From positions 1,079,501 to 1,143,500 of the forward strand of contig NZ_CP094532.1 in NCBI RefSeq assembly GCF_022811685.1: DNA of 64,000 bases. The letters are read 5' to 3'. The notes below the pieces were generated by a model. That model saw only the letters and a list, made by a program, of their open reading frames with translations. It was not told the origin of the DNA and ran no database searches. Source of the stretch: Chryseobacterium suipulveris (GTDB taxonomy: Bacteria; Bacteroidota; Bacteroidia; Flavobacteriales; Weeksellaceae). The position numbers were made by a program, and so were the translations under genes. Positions 8,621-15,304 of this stretch are shown in pieces. Position 1 is the stretch's first letter. Each line of letters starts with the position of its first letter.

Positions 8621-8710
8621 AGGAGCCGGGAACCTGCTTTCCGCTTTTACTCCTCGCGCCAAAGCTTTTTCCAACGCTTGCTGTGGGGTAACCGCTTCAA
8701 TCAGGGCTAG
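8621..8710 (-). ncRNA. Structured element resembling the flavobacterial Flavo-1 RNA motif
   Basis: Read on the minus strand the element begins TAGCCCTGATTGAAGCGG and ends with GCGGAAAGCAGG, a short loop and GGCTCC. The outer AGCC pairs with GGCT and the adjacent CTG pairs with CAG, closing a stem around a variable middle. From memory this pattern (AGCCC-GA-GAAGCGG ... AGCGGATAGC-GG ... GCTCC) is the Flavo-1 motif, a Bacteroidetes intergenic RNA of unknown function. A covariance search against RF01705 would settle it. No protein gene lies here. Confidence 0.5.
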
Positions 8711-8754
8711 AATTCCGTGATAGAAACCAATGAGGATAAAAAAACACAATTCGT

Positions 8755-8876
8755 CCTTGCGAGGAATGGAGCGCAGCGGAATGACGAAGCAATCTCAATC
8801 AATAACTTTTCGGAATTCTCAATGGAATTCTTATCATCGAGATTGCCGCGCTCCGCTGCGTTCCGCTCGCAATGAA
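8755..8876. repeat. Long intergenic inverted repeat
   Basis: The left arm at about 8755-8800 (CCTTGCGAGGAATGGAGCGC then AGCGGAATGACGAAGCAATC) and the right arm at about 8836-8876 (GAGATTGCCGCGCTCCGCTG, CGTTCCGCTCGCAATG) are imperfect reverse complements. They enclose about 35 bases that contain two GAATTC sites. It would fold as a long hairpin in DNA or RNA. It looks like a REP- or MITE-like dispersed intergenic repeat. No transposase or clear target-site duplication was seen. Confidence 0.75.
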
Positions 8877-8928
8877 GATGGATGCAAAAATCCCTGAAAA
8901 TCCGTGCAGTCTGTGCGCAAAAAATCCG

Positions 8929-8936
8929 TAATTTTG
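8929..8936 (+). promoter_or_regulatory. Probable -7 element for lpdA
   Basis: TAATTTTG matches TAnnTTTG exactly, 43 bases before the lpdA ATG. A TTG at the right distance is not present, so the upstream box is weak. Confidence 0.5.
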
Positions 8937-8979
8937 TAAATCTCAAAAAACGATTAATAATATTCTTAAAAAAATAAAA

Positions 8980-10383
8980 ATGAGTCAATTCGATGTTACC
9001 ATTATCGGTTCAGGTCCTGGTGGTTATGTTGCGGCAATCAGAGCGGCACAGTTGGGTTTCAAAACAGCAATTATTGAAAAATATCCCGTGATGGGCGGAA
9101 CCTGCCTGAATGTAGGATGTATCCCGTCCAAAGCGATGCTCGACAGCTCGGAGCATTTCGAAAACGCAAAGCATAACTTCGCCAACCACGGAATCATCAT
9201 CGATGAGCCGAAAGCGGATTTGGCAAGAATGGTGGAGAGAAAAAACGAAGTTGTGGACCAAACCACCAAAGGAATTAAATTCCTGATGGATAAAAACAAG
9301 GTGACCGTTTTTGAAGGAGTGGGTAGCTTCGAATCGCCGACACAGGTTAAAGTGACGAAAAACGACGGTTCATCCGAAGTGATCGACTCCAAATACGTGA
9401 TTATCGCAACAGGTTCTAAACCATCGAACTTGCCGTTCATCACTTTAGATAAAGAAAGAATCATCACTTCCACAGAAGCGTTGAAGCTGAAGGAAATTCC
9501 GAAAAAGCTACTGGTAATCGGTGGTGGAGTAATCGGGCTTGAATTGGGTTCCGTTTATTTACGATTGGGAGCAGAAGTGACCGTGATCGAATTTATGGAT
9601 AAGATTATCCCTGGAATGGACGGCGCTCTGTCGAAAGAACTTCAGAAAGTCCTGAAAAAGCAGGGAATGAAATTCGAACTTTCAACCGCTGTTTCAGCCG
9701 TGGAAAGAAACGGAGACTCGGTGAAAGTAACCGCCAAGAATAAGAAAGGCGATGAGGTGACTTTCGAGGGAGATTACTGTTTGGTTTCTGTTGGTAGAAA
9801 ACCTTATACAGAAGGACTTTCGCTCGAAAAAGCTGGAGTTGATCTGGACGAAAGAGGAAGGGTAAAAGTGAATGAGCATCTTCAAACCAATGTTGCGAAT
9901 ATTTATGCGATCGGTGATGTGGTTCAAGGAGCGATGTTGGCTCACAAAGCTTCAGAGGAAGGCGTTTTGGTCGTGGAACAGTTGGCTGGACAAAAACCGC
10001 ACATCAACTATAACCTGATTCCTGGCGTAGTTTATACTTGGCCGGAAGTTGCGGGTGTCGGAAAAACCGAAGAGCAGCTGAAAGCAGAAGGAGTTGCAAT
10101 AAAAGTGGGCAATTTCCCGATGAGGGCTTTAGGAAGAAGCCGTGCTTCAGGGGATTTGGATGGTTTCATCAAAATTATTGCCGATGAGAAAACCGACGAA
10201 GTTCTGGGTGTTCACATGATCGGAGCAAGAGCCGCAGATATGATCGCAGCAGCAGTAACCGCAATGGAATTCCGTGCAAGTGCAGAAGATATCGCAAGAA
10301 TGTCGCATGCTCACCCAACATTTGCTGAAGCTATTAAAGAAGCTGCGTTGGATGCAACGGGTAAGATTGCGATACATATGTAA
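8980..10383 (+). CDS. lpdA: Dihydrolipoyl dehydrogenase (E3 of 2-oxoacid dehydrogenase complexes)
   Basis: The 467-residue flavoprotein reoxidises dihydrolipoamide in the pyruvate, 2-oxoglutarate and branched-chain dehydrogenase and glycine cleavage complexes, passing electrons to NAD. It shows the FAD motif GSGPGG (10-15), the redox-active disulfide GGTCLNVGCIPSK with C42 and C47, the NAD motif GGGVIGLELG (about 175), the second FAD contact AIGDVV (about 310), and the C-terminal HAHPTFAEA with the catalytic histidine. Length and order are standard. It is monocistronic: a repeat-rich spacer precedes it and a terminator follows. Confidence 0.97.
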   Translation: MSQFDVTIIGSGPGGYVAAIRAAQLGFKTAIIEKYPVMGGTCLNVGCIPSKAMLDSSEHFENAKHNFANHGIIIDEPKADLARMVERKNEVVDQTTKGIKFLMDKNKVTVFEGVGSFESPTQVKVTKNDGSSEVIDSKYVIIATGSKPSNLPFITLDKERIITSTEALKLKEIPKKLLVIGGGVIGLELGSVYLRLGAEVTVIEFMDKIIPGMDGALSKELQKVLKKQGMKFELSTAVSAVERNGDSVKVTAKNKKGDEVTFEGDYCLVSVGRKPYTEGLSLEKAGVDLDERGRVKVNEHLQTNVANIYAIGDVVQGAMLAHKASEEGVLVVEQLAGQKPHINYNLIPGVVYTWPEVAGVGKTEEQLKAEGVAIKVGNFPMRALGRSRASGDLDGFIKIIADEKTDEVLGVHMIGARAADMIAAAVTAMEFRASAEDIARMSHAHPTFAEAIKEAALDATGKIAIHM

Positions 10384-10419
10384 GAAAGAAACAAGAAACA
10401 AGGCAAAAGAGACAAGTAG

Positions 10420-10439
10420 GGACAGATCGCGATCTGTCC
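10420..10439. repeat. Perfect 20-bp palindrome, GATCGC family
   Basis: GGACAGATCGCGATCTGTCC is a perfect palindrome preceded by GTAGG. A sister copy sits behind purL (35625-35642), with paired changes that keep the palindrome intact. Confidence 0.75.
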
Positions 10440-10454
10440 ACCAAGCAAAATAGT

Positions 10455-10482
10455 AAAGGCGCGATTGATCGCGTCTTTTTTG
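10455..10482 (+). terminator. Rho-independent terminator of lpdA
   Basis: GGCGCGAT, a two-base loop, ATCGCGTC and then TTTTTT form an 8-pair stem (one G-T) followed by a T-run, 75 bases after the lpdA stop. Confidence 0.8.
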
Positions 10483-10507
10483 GTAATTTGAAACCGCAAT
10501 TTGTAAA

Positions 10508-11014
10508 ATGAATGAAATTATCAATCTTTCTGAGGAAACAGTTATCCTTGCGAGAAAACAATTTTTAAATGTAACTGGAGGAATCAATAAAAACCTCTAT
10601 TTTATAGAGAGTGGGAGCTTGAGGATTTTTGTGATGAATGATGATCAAGAGCAAATTGTTAGATTGGGATATGAAGGGAATTTTATCGTTGCATTAGATT
10701 CATTCTTGACAGGTAAGCCGTCAGAATTCCTCATTCAAGCAATTAAGAGAACAGTATTAAAAGTTATTACGAAGCAACAAATTGATGAGTTCCTAAAAGA
10801 TGAATCCAATCAGAAACTTTGGACTGAAATACTGGAAAATATCATTATTCAAAAAATGGAAAGAGAGGTTGATCTTTTGACAAATTCTCCATCTGAAAGG
10901 TATGAAAGGGTATTAAAAAGAAGTCCCCAACTTTTTCAGAAAATCCCCAATAAACACATCGCCAATTATTTAAGAATGAGTCCCGAAACTTTATGGCGAT
11001 TGAAAAAGTCTTGA
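10508..11014 (+). CDS. Crp/Fnr-family regulator, short form
   Basis: This 168-residue protein begins in a cyclic-nucleotide-binding-like jelly roll (about 20-100, with NKNLYFIESGSLRIF and YEGNFIVALDSFLTGKPSEF). It continues into a long helix (about 95-130) and ends in a helix-turn-helix, NKHIANYLRMSPETLWRLKK (149-168). The sequence lacks the phosphate-binding RxAA motif of true cAMP receptors, so the ligand is unknown. Such short Crp-like proteins in Bacteroidetes often act on a neighbouring gene. Here the next gene is a damaged DinB-like gene on the same strand 55 bases downstream, so it may have been its partner. Confidence 0.85.
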   Translation: MNEIINLSEETVILARKQFLNVTGGINKNLYFIESGSLRIFVMNDDQEQIVRLGYEGNFIVALDSFLTGKPSEFLIQAIKRTVLKVITKQQIDEFLKDESNQKLWTEILENIIIQKMEREVDLLTNSPSERYERVLKRSPQLFQKIPNKHIANYLRMSPETLWRLKKS

Positions 11015-11069
11015 CTTCGATCAACAGTTATCAATTACCTGTTTCTGAACTTTGCCTAAAATTTAAGAA

Positions 11070-11494
11070 ATGCAATCTGCGGAAGTAATAAAAACGGTTT
11101 CAGAACAAGCAAAATTGGTTATAGAAAAAGCGGAACAATTAGCGAACCTCGATCTTCGCACATTAACTTGGAGAAGTAATGAAAGCTCCTGGAATATTTT
11201 GGAATGCTTGGAGCATCTGAATTTATACGGTGAATACTATTTACCACAAATCGAGAACAAAATTCAGCATTCGACTCCAAAAGAGGATTTAGAATTTAGG
11301 AGTGGAATTTTGGGAAATTACTTTGTGCAGAGTATGAAATAGCGCGTAATGTCAGTTTGAACGAAGTGAAGATTCCTACATCTTTTTCGCGTTTCATCAG
11401 AATAAAATTAGGTGATACTTTACTTTTTCATATCAATCATATTCAGCGACATTTAAACCAAATTGAAAGAATACAAGCAGCACAAATCAAATAG
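11070..11494 (+). pseudogene. DinB-superfamily protein with internal deletion
   Basis: The first frame (11070-11342) encodes 90 residues with the DinB-like four-helix start, including the metal-ligand motif WNILECLEHLNLYGEYYLP. It ends abruptly after GNYFVQSMK. A second frame from 11345 to the TAG at 11492-11494 encodes the expected C-terminal part, VSLNEVKIPTSFSRF then IKLGDTLLFHINHIQRHLNQ, with the second histidine motif. The middle of the fold (about 40 residues by comparison with the family) is missing and the two parts are out of frame, so this is a deletion rather than a simple sequencing slip. DinB-like proteins are metal-dependent transferases or hydrolases of mostly unknown substrate. 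Confidence 0.75.
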
Positions 11495-11562
11495 CGGATA
11501 AATCACAGGTTTTACAAATGCAAACCAAAAGTTAAACGTTGGTAAAACAATCAAAAAAATAT

Positions 11563-11749
11563 ATGAAAGACTCGAATACCATCAAAGACGGCGATTTCTG
11601 CAAAGTCACCGACGGCACACATAAAGGAAAATCTGGAATTGCGACCGATCTGAACATGAGCATAACAGGACATTTGACGATTACGATGGTTCAGGAAAGC
11701 GGCGTCCGTTTTAAGACTTAGCTAAAAACGTTGAGGTCGTCAAGAAATA
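11563..11749 (+). pseudogene. Small KOW-domain protein, frameshifted near its end
   Basis: From the ATG at 11563 the frame reads MKDSNTIKDGDFCKVTDGTH and KGKSGIATDLN, a KOW-type beta-barrel with its conserved glycines, then VQESGVRFKT and a stop at 11719-11721. Restoring one T in ACTTAG (11715-11720) continues in frame as LAKNVEVVKK to a TAA at 11747-11749, which is the tail expected for this family. The frame is also open upstream to a TTG at 11539, but the ATG fits the family better. KOW proteins bind RNA or ribosomal partners; the role of this short form is unknown. It converges on the KTSC gene, overlapping its stop by 10 bases if restored. Confidence 0.65.
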
Positions 11750-11952
11750 ACTTCCCTTTTCTGAAAATTGAATCTTCCCTTGATGAATCGGTTGAGGAAA
11801 TTTCCCTTTGAAAAAGAACTTCGGAAATTTTCAAAAACATTCTGTGGAACCTGGAAATAATCGTAAACTTTTCCCGAAACAAACATTACTGTAAGTATCA
11901 TTTGCTCAGGATTATAAGAATATTTTCTGATGAATTGTGATGGCATATTCAT
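11740..11952 (-). CDS. KTSC-domain protein
   Basis: This short protein of 70 residues (MNMPSQFIRKYSYNPEQMIL...) matches the KTSC domain: a two-strand turn with LTVMFVSGKVYDYFQVPQNV, then SSFSKGNFLNRFIKGRF. KTSC proteins occur alone or fused to lysyl-tRNA synthetase or nucleases; their activity is unknown, with RNA binding suggested. An open frame extends upstream to 12174, but that part lies antisense to cvfB and has no family similarity, so the start is placed at 11952 (or 11946). It diverges from cvfB across 44 bases. Confidence 0.75.
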   Translation of the reverse strand: MNMPSQFIRKYSYNPEQMILTVMFVSGKVYDYFQVPQNVFENFRSSFSKGNFLNRFIKGRFNFQKREVIS

Positions 11953-11984
11953 AAGATTACAATTTCTATTCCAACCAATTAACC

Positions 11985-11992
11985 TAAATTTG
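11985..11992 (+). promoter_or_regulatory. -7 element of the cvfB promoter, very close to the ATG
   Basis: TAAATTTG matches TAnnTTTG exactly and ends only four bases before the cvfB ATG at 11997. With the usual 6-7 base distance to the transcription start, the message would begin at or next to the start codon. Confidence 0.55.
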
Positions 11993-11996
11993 CAGC

Positions 11997-12821
11997 ATGG
12001 AAATCGGTAAAACACAGCAGCTAAAAGTTTCTGAGAAAAACTCGTCGGGATATATTCTGGTCGATGAACATGATTGGAAGGCGTTTCTTCCCAAAATATT
12101 TGTTCACGATGAAATGGACGAAGGCGACGAAATTGAAGTCTTCGTTTACCAGGACGACGGTAAACTGAAAGCAACCACCGAAAAACCTAATGCGGAAGTA
12201 GGGGAGTTTGCGGTGATGAGCTGTGTGCAGAGTTTGCCAAGTGGCGCATTTATGGATTGGGGAATTATCAAAGACCTCTTCATTCCCTATACGCAGCAGA
12301 AACTGAAAATCCTCGAAGGAAAAAGATACCTTGTGTACATCTACATCGACGAAAAAACCGGACTGATTACCGGAACCACGAAGTTTAAGCGAAACCCGCA
12401 ATATGTCGATCTTCCTTTTAAGAAAGGCGATAAGGTGAACTTGATAATCATGGGTGAAAGCGAGCTCGGCTGGAACGTGGTCATCAATAAGCAGTATATC
12501 GGGTTGATTTATGCGTCGGATGTCTTTAAAAAACTATATCCGTTGTCGGAAGAAACAGGATACATCAAAACCATCCGTGAAGACGGCAAAATTGACGTTT
12601 CCCTTCAACCGCAAGGTTATGAGAACAATGACGAGTTCCAAACCATTATCCTGAAAAAACTGGAGCAAAACTATGGTTTGCTTTACCTTTCAGACAAATC
12701 CACTCCAGAAGAAATCAAGGATGAGCTGCAGATGAGCAAAAAGAATTTCAAGAAAGCAATCGGCGGTCTTTACAAAGACAAAAAGATTGAGATTTTGGAG
12801 GATAAAATCAGGTTGCTGTAA
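11997..12821 (+). CDS. cvfB: S1-like RNA-binding protein, CvfB family
   Basis: The 274-residue protein has the CvfB/YitL layout: successive S1-type OB folds (about 1-62, 63-130 with VQSLPSGAFMDWGIIKDLFIP, and 140-205 with VNLIIMGESELGWNVVIN and YIGLIYASDVF) and a C-terminal winged helix (about 215-274, TPEEIKDELQMSKKNFKKAI). CvfB of Staphylococcus binds RNA and affects virulence gene expression; the role in flavobacteria is unproven. Length is normal. A -7 box sits directly in front of the ATG, so the message may be leaderless. tRNA-Pro follows 32 bases after the stop. Confidence 0.88.
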   Translation: MEIGKTQQLKVSEKNSSGYILVDEHDWKAFLPKIFVHDEMDEGDEIEVFVYQDDGKLKATTEKPNAEVGEFAVMSCVQSLPSGAFMDWGIIKDLFIPYTQQKLKILEGKRYLVYIYIDEKTGLITGTTKFKRNPQYVDLPFKKGDKVNLIIMGESELGWNVVINKQYIGLIYASDVFKKLYPLSEETGYIKTIREDGKIDVSLQPQGYENNDEFQTIILKKLEQNYGLLYLSDKSTPEEIKDELQMSKKNFKKAIGGLYKDKKIEILEDKIRLL

Positions 12822-12843
12822 AACGAAATTTTCAGTAATTTTG
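12813..12843 (+). promoter_or_regulatory. Promoter of tRNA-Pro
   Basis: TTG at 12813-12815, a 20-base spacer and TAATTTTG at 12836-12843 fit the flavobacterial consensus. Predicted initiation near 12850 is just upstream of the mature tRNA at 12854. The -33 box lies inside the last codons of cvfB. Confidence 0.7.
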
Positions 12844-12853
12844 CAGGATAATT

Positions 12854-12927
12854 CGGGATGTGGCGCAGCTTGGTAGCGTACTTGCATGGGGTGCAAGGGG
12901 TCGCTGGTTCGAATCCAGTCATCCCGA
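12854..12927 (+). tRNA. tRNA-Pro, anticodon GGG
   Basis: The cloverleaf is complete in 74 bases. The acceptor stem CGGGATG pairs with CATCCCG, followed by discriminator A. The D stem is GCGC/GCGT, the anticodon stem CTTGC/GCAAG holds loop ATGGGGT with anticodon GGG, and the T stem GCTGG/CCAGT holds loop TTCGAAT. The CCA end is not encoded. GGG reads proline codons CCC and CCU. No integrase or partial tRNA copy lies nearby, so it is not an obvious attachment site. Confidence 0.95.
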
Positions 12928-12942
12928 CTTTTGTCTTTTAGA

Positions 12943-13290
12943 TTATTCCTTCCTTACCAACAAAATCCAGTCGTCTTCTAAAAATTTGTAGCCAATGTCG
13001 TACACAAAGCGATATTCCGCGCCGTTCTTGTAAACACGAAGATTGGTGAAATAATCAAAGCTGAAACCTTCCGAGATTAATTTGTTTCTCGTCGTTTTTG
13101 CTTTGCCTTCGACGTAATTTTGTTCTGAAAGGATACGGTGGTTTTTGCGCAGCTTGTTGTTGATGTTGCGCATGAGGTTGGTCGAATCCTTGTTATGTTT
13201 GTTGTTGTAGGCGTTTCTGCAGCCGTCGTTACAGAATTTCTTGTCGCTTCTGCCGATGATTTTGTCGCCACATTCAAGACAGTTGCTCAT
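12943..13290 (-). CDS. Small Zn-ribbon protein of unknown function
   Basis: This 115-residue protein starts with a four-cysteine metal site, C4-x2-C7 and C20-x3-C24 (NCLECGDKI, KKFCNDGCRNAYNN), of the kind found in DUF2116-like Zn-ribbons. A basic asparagine-rich linker (NNKHNKDSTNLMRNINNKLR) and a C-terminal beta-rich part with FSFDYFTNLRVYKNGAEYRF follow. The architecture is seen as a conserved hypothetical protein in flavobacteria. The basic linker suggests nucleic-acid contact, but no function is known. It stands alone, convergent with tRNA-Pro, with its own -7 box at 13306-13313. Confidence 0.75.
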   Translation of the reverse strand: MSNCLECGDKIIGRSDKKFCNDGCRNAYNNKHNKDSTNLMRNINNKLRKNHRILSEQNYVEGKAKTTRNKLISEGFSFDYFTNLRVYKNGAEYRFVYDIGYKFLEDDWILLVRKE

Positions 13291-13305
13291 GGTTGTTTAT
13301 TTTAT

Positions 13306-13313
13306 CAAATATA
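13306..13313 (-). promoter_or_regulatory. -7 element of the Zn-ribbon gene
   Basis: On the minus strand TATATTTG matches TAnnTTTG, 16 bases before the ATG. It touches the end of the terminator hairpin of the upstream acyl-CoA ligase gene. Confidence 0.55.
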
Positions 13314-13348
13314 AAAAAAAATATCCGTTTGTAAGCGGATATTTTTTT
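13312..13348 (-). terminator. Rho-independent terminator of the acyl-CoA ligase gene
   Basis: On the minus strand AAATATCCG, loop CTTACAAA, CGGATATTT and a long T-run form a strong hairpin 19 bases after the ligase stop. The complementary strand also ends in T's, so it could work in both directions. Confidence 0.85.
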
Positions 13349-13366
13349 GAAAATGACTGAATTGCG

Positions 13367-15145
13367 TTAAACTTCGTGACCGTACATCTTATTATAAAGT
13401 TTCAGGTATTTTTCTTTTACTGCTTTTCTCTTTAACTTAAGCGTTGGGCTAAGTTCGCCTCCGTCTATTGACCACGTATCTGGTGTAAGTTCAAATTTCT
13501 TGATCTGTTCCCAGCTTCCAAGTTTGGTGTTCAGGTAGTCGATTTCTTTACCGATTCTGGCTTTCAGTTCAGGACTATTTACAATTTCATCAGGAGTTTT
13601 TCCGATACTGATTCCCTTTCTTTCAGCCCAATTATGGATAAAGTTGAAATCGGGTTGAACCAATGCGCACGGCATTTTTTCGCCATCTCCGACCACCATA
13701 ATCTGCTCGATGAATTTTGAAGCTTTTGCCTGGTTTTCGATTGCTTGAGGTGCAATATATTTTCCGCCGGAAGTTTTAAACATTTCTTTCTTGCGGTCGG
13801 TAATATGTAGGAATCCTTCCTCATCGATATGTCCGATGTCACCGGTTTTAAAATAGCCGTCTTCAGTGAAAGCTTCCCTCGTCATTTCTTCACTCTTAAA
13901 GTAACCTTTAAAAACTGAAGGTCCTTTCACCGTGATTTCTCCATCTTCCTGAATTTTCACATCCAGGTTTTCCAAAACATGTCCCACAGTTCCAACCTTT
14001 ATTCTACCGAAACTGTTTACCGAAATTACCGGTGAAGTTTCCGTCAAACCATAACCTTCCAAAATCGGAATTCCAGCATTTTGGAACATTTTGTTTAATC
14101 TTGATGAAAGCGCGGCAGAACCGGAAACGAGCGTAATGATATTTCCGCCAAGTCCTTCTCTCCATTTGGAGAACACCAGTTTGTCGGCAATGATTTCTTT
14201 AAGTCCAGATGGTTTTCCGATATTCTGTTTTGCTTTATTAACGCCAAGTGCCCAAAGGAAAATTTTTGATTTAAGACCTCCAGCGGAAGTTCCTTTGTCA
14301 TAGATTTTATCGTAAACTTTTTCGATCAGTCGCGGAACAACCGACATCAAATGTGGTTTGATTTCTTTGATATTGTCGCCCATTTTCTCGATGCTTTCAG
14401 CAAAGTTGATAGAGTAGCCGTTGTACTGATAAAGATAGAAAAGCATTCTCTCGAAAATATGGCATATTGGCAGGAAGCTCAGAATTTTGATGTCTTTGTA
14501 GTCAAGACCTTTAATTCTTGGAATTCTTGGATCTGATGCCAAAACATTGGAAACGATATTTTGGTGCGTAAGCATAACGCCTTTTGGTTTTCCGGTAGTT
14601 CCAGAGGTGTAGATGATGGTCGCTAAATCTTCGGAATTGATGCTTTTTGCTAAATCTTCAACTTCACCTTGGGTTGCCTCGTCTTTTCCCATATCGAGAA
14701 TCTCGTTCCAGTTGGCTGCGCCTTCGATACTGTCGAAAGTGAAGATTCCCTGCAAAGAGGGCACATTCTGTTTGATGCTCATAACCTTCTCAAGTAAGTC
14801 TCTGTCGGAAACAAAACAATATTTTACCTCCGCGTTGTTGAAGATAAAGTCATAATCTTCGGGTGATATCGTAGGATAAACGGGGACAGATACAGCACCA
14901 ATCTGGGAAATTCCCAAATCCATTACTGCCCATTCCGTCCTTGTTGCAGTGGTGATCAAAGCGATTTTGTCGCCCGGTTTAATTCCAAGTTTTAATAATC
15001 CCCTCGAAATCTTGTTTCCAAGGTCGATGTATTCCTGGGTTGATGTTTTCTGCCATTCGCCGTGGTATTTGGTGACGAACATGTCTTCTCTCGGATATTT
15101 CTGAAGCGCATTGTGAGCGAAATCAAAAGTCCTTTTTATTGTCAT
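13367..15145 (-). CDS. fadD: Long-chain fatty acid-CoA ligase (AMP-forming)
   Basis: The 592-residue ANL-superfamily enzyme activates fatty acids via an acyl-adenylate to acyl-CoA. The P-loop YTSGTTGKPKG lies at 179-189, the A5 motif GYGLTETSPV near 375, and the A7-A8 region has YFKTGDIGHIDEEGFLHITDRKKE near 450, with the mobile C-terminal domain after it (SGGKYIAPQAIE). The length and the KEMFKTSGGK motif fit the large long-chain subgroup. It diverges from an acyl-CoA dehydrogenase gene across 159 bases, which suggests a shared fatty-acid degradation or remodelling role. Chain-length preference cannot be read here. Confidence 0.9.
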   Translation of the reverse strand: MTIKRTFDFAHNALQKYPREDMFVTKYHGEWQKTSTQEYIDLGNKISRGLLKLGIKPGDKIALITTATRTEWAVMDLGISQIGAVSVPVYPTISPEDYDFIFNNAEVKYCFVSDRDLLEKVMSIKQNVPSLQGIFTFDSIEGAANWNEILDMGKDEATQGEVEDLAKSINSEDLATIIYTSGTTGKPKGVMLTHQNIVSNVLASDPRIPRIKGLDYKDIKILSFLPICHIFERMLFYLYQYNGYSINFAESIEKMGDNIKEIKPHLMSVVPRLIEKVYDKIYDKGTSAGGLKSKIFLWALGVNKAKQNIGKPSGLKEIIADKLVFSKWREGLGGNIITLVSGSAALSSRLNKMFQNAGIPILEGYGLTETSPVISVNSFGRIKVGTVGHVLENLDVKIQEDGEITVKGPSVFKGYFKSEEMTREAFTEDGYFKTGDIGHIDEEGFLHITDRKKEMFKTSGGKYIAPQAIENQAKASKFIEQIMVVGDGEKMPCALVQPDFNFIHNWAERKGISIGKTPDEIVNSPELKARIGKEIDYLNTKLGSWEQIKKFELTPDTWSIDGGELSPTLKLKRKAVKEKYLKLYNKMYGHEV

Positions 15146-15304
15146 AATTAAAGTTTTAGCTAAGTTTTGTTAATGTTAACATTCAATTAATGTAAAACTA
15201 TTAATTTTTTTTTGATCAGCAAAGCTGGCTAAAATCAATTTTCAATAAAATTTCCTAATTTTTAGAAATATTGTAATTTTACAGTCAAACAATCAATATA
15301 CTAT

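Larger units (their letters stand above)
8562..8979. other. 418-base gene-free spacer holding repeats and an RNA-like element
   Basis: Between nrdJ and lpdA there is no credible gene. The spacer holds a half repeat unit (8569-8598), a structured RNA-like element on the minus strand (8621-8710), a long inverted repeat (8755-8876), and the lpdA -7 box (8929-8936). GC content rises visibly inside the elements compared with the flanks. Confidence 0.8.

Noticed and set aside
11953..12174. N-terminal extension of the KTSC gene
   Set aside because: It is antisense to cvfB with no KTSC-family similarity and would remove the cvfB promoter region.
12854..12927. tRNA-Pro as an integration site of a mobile element
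   Set aside because: No integrase, no second partial tRNA copy and no foreign-looking genes beside it.
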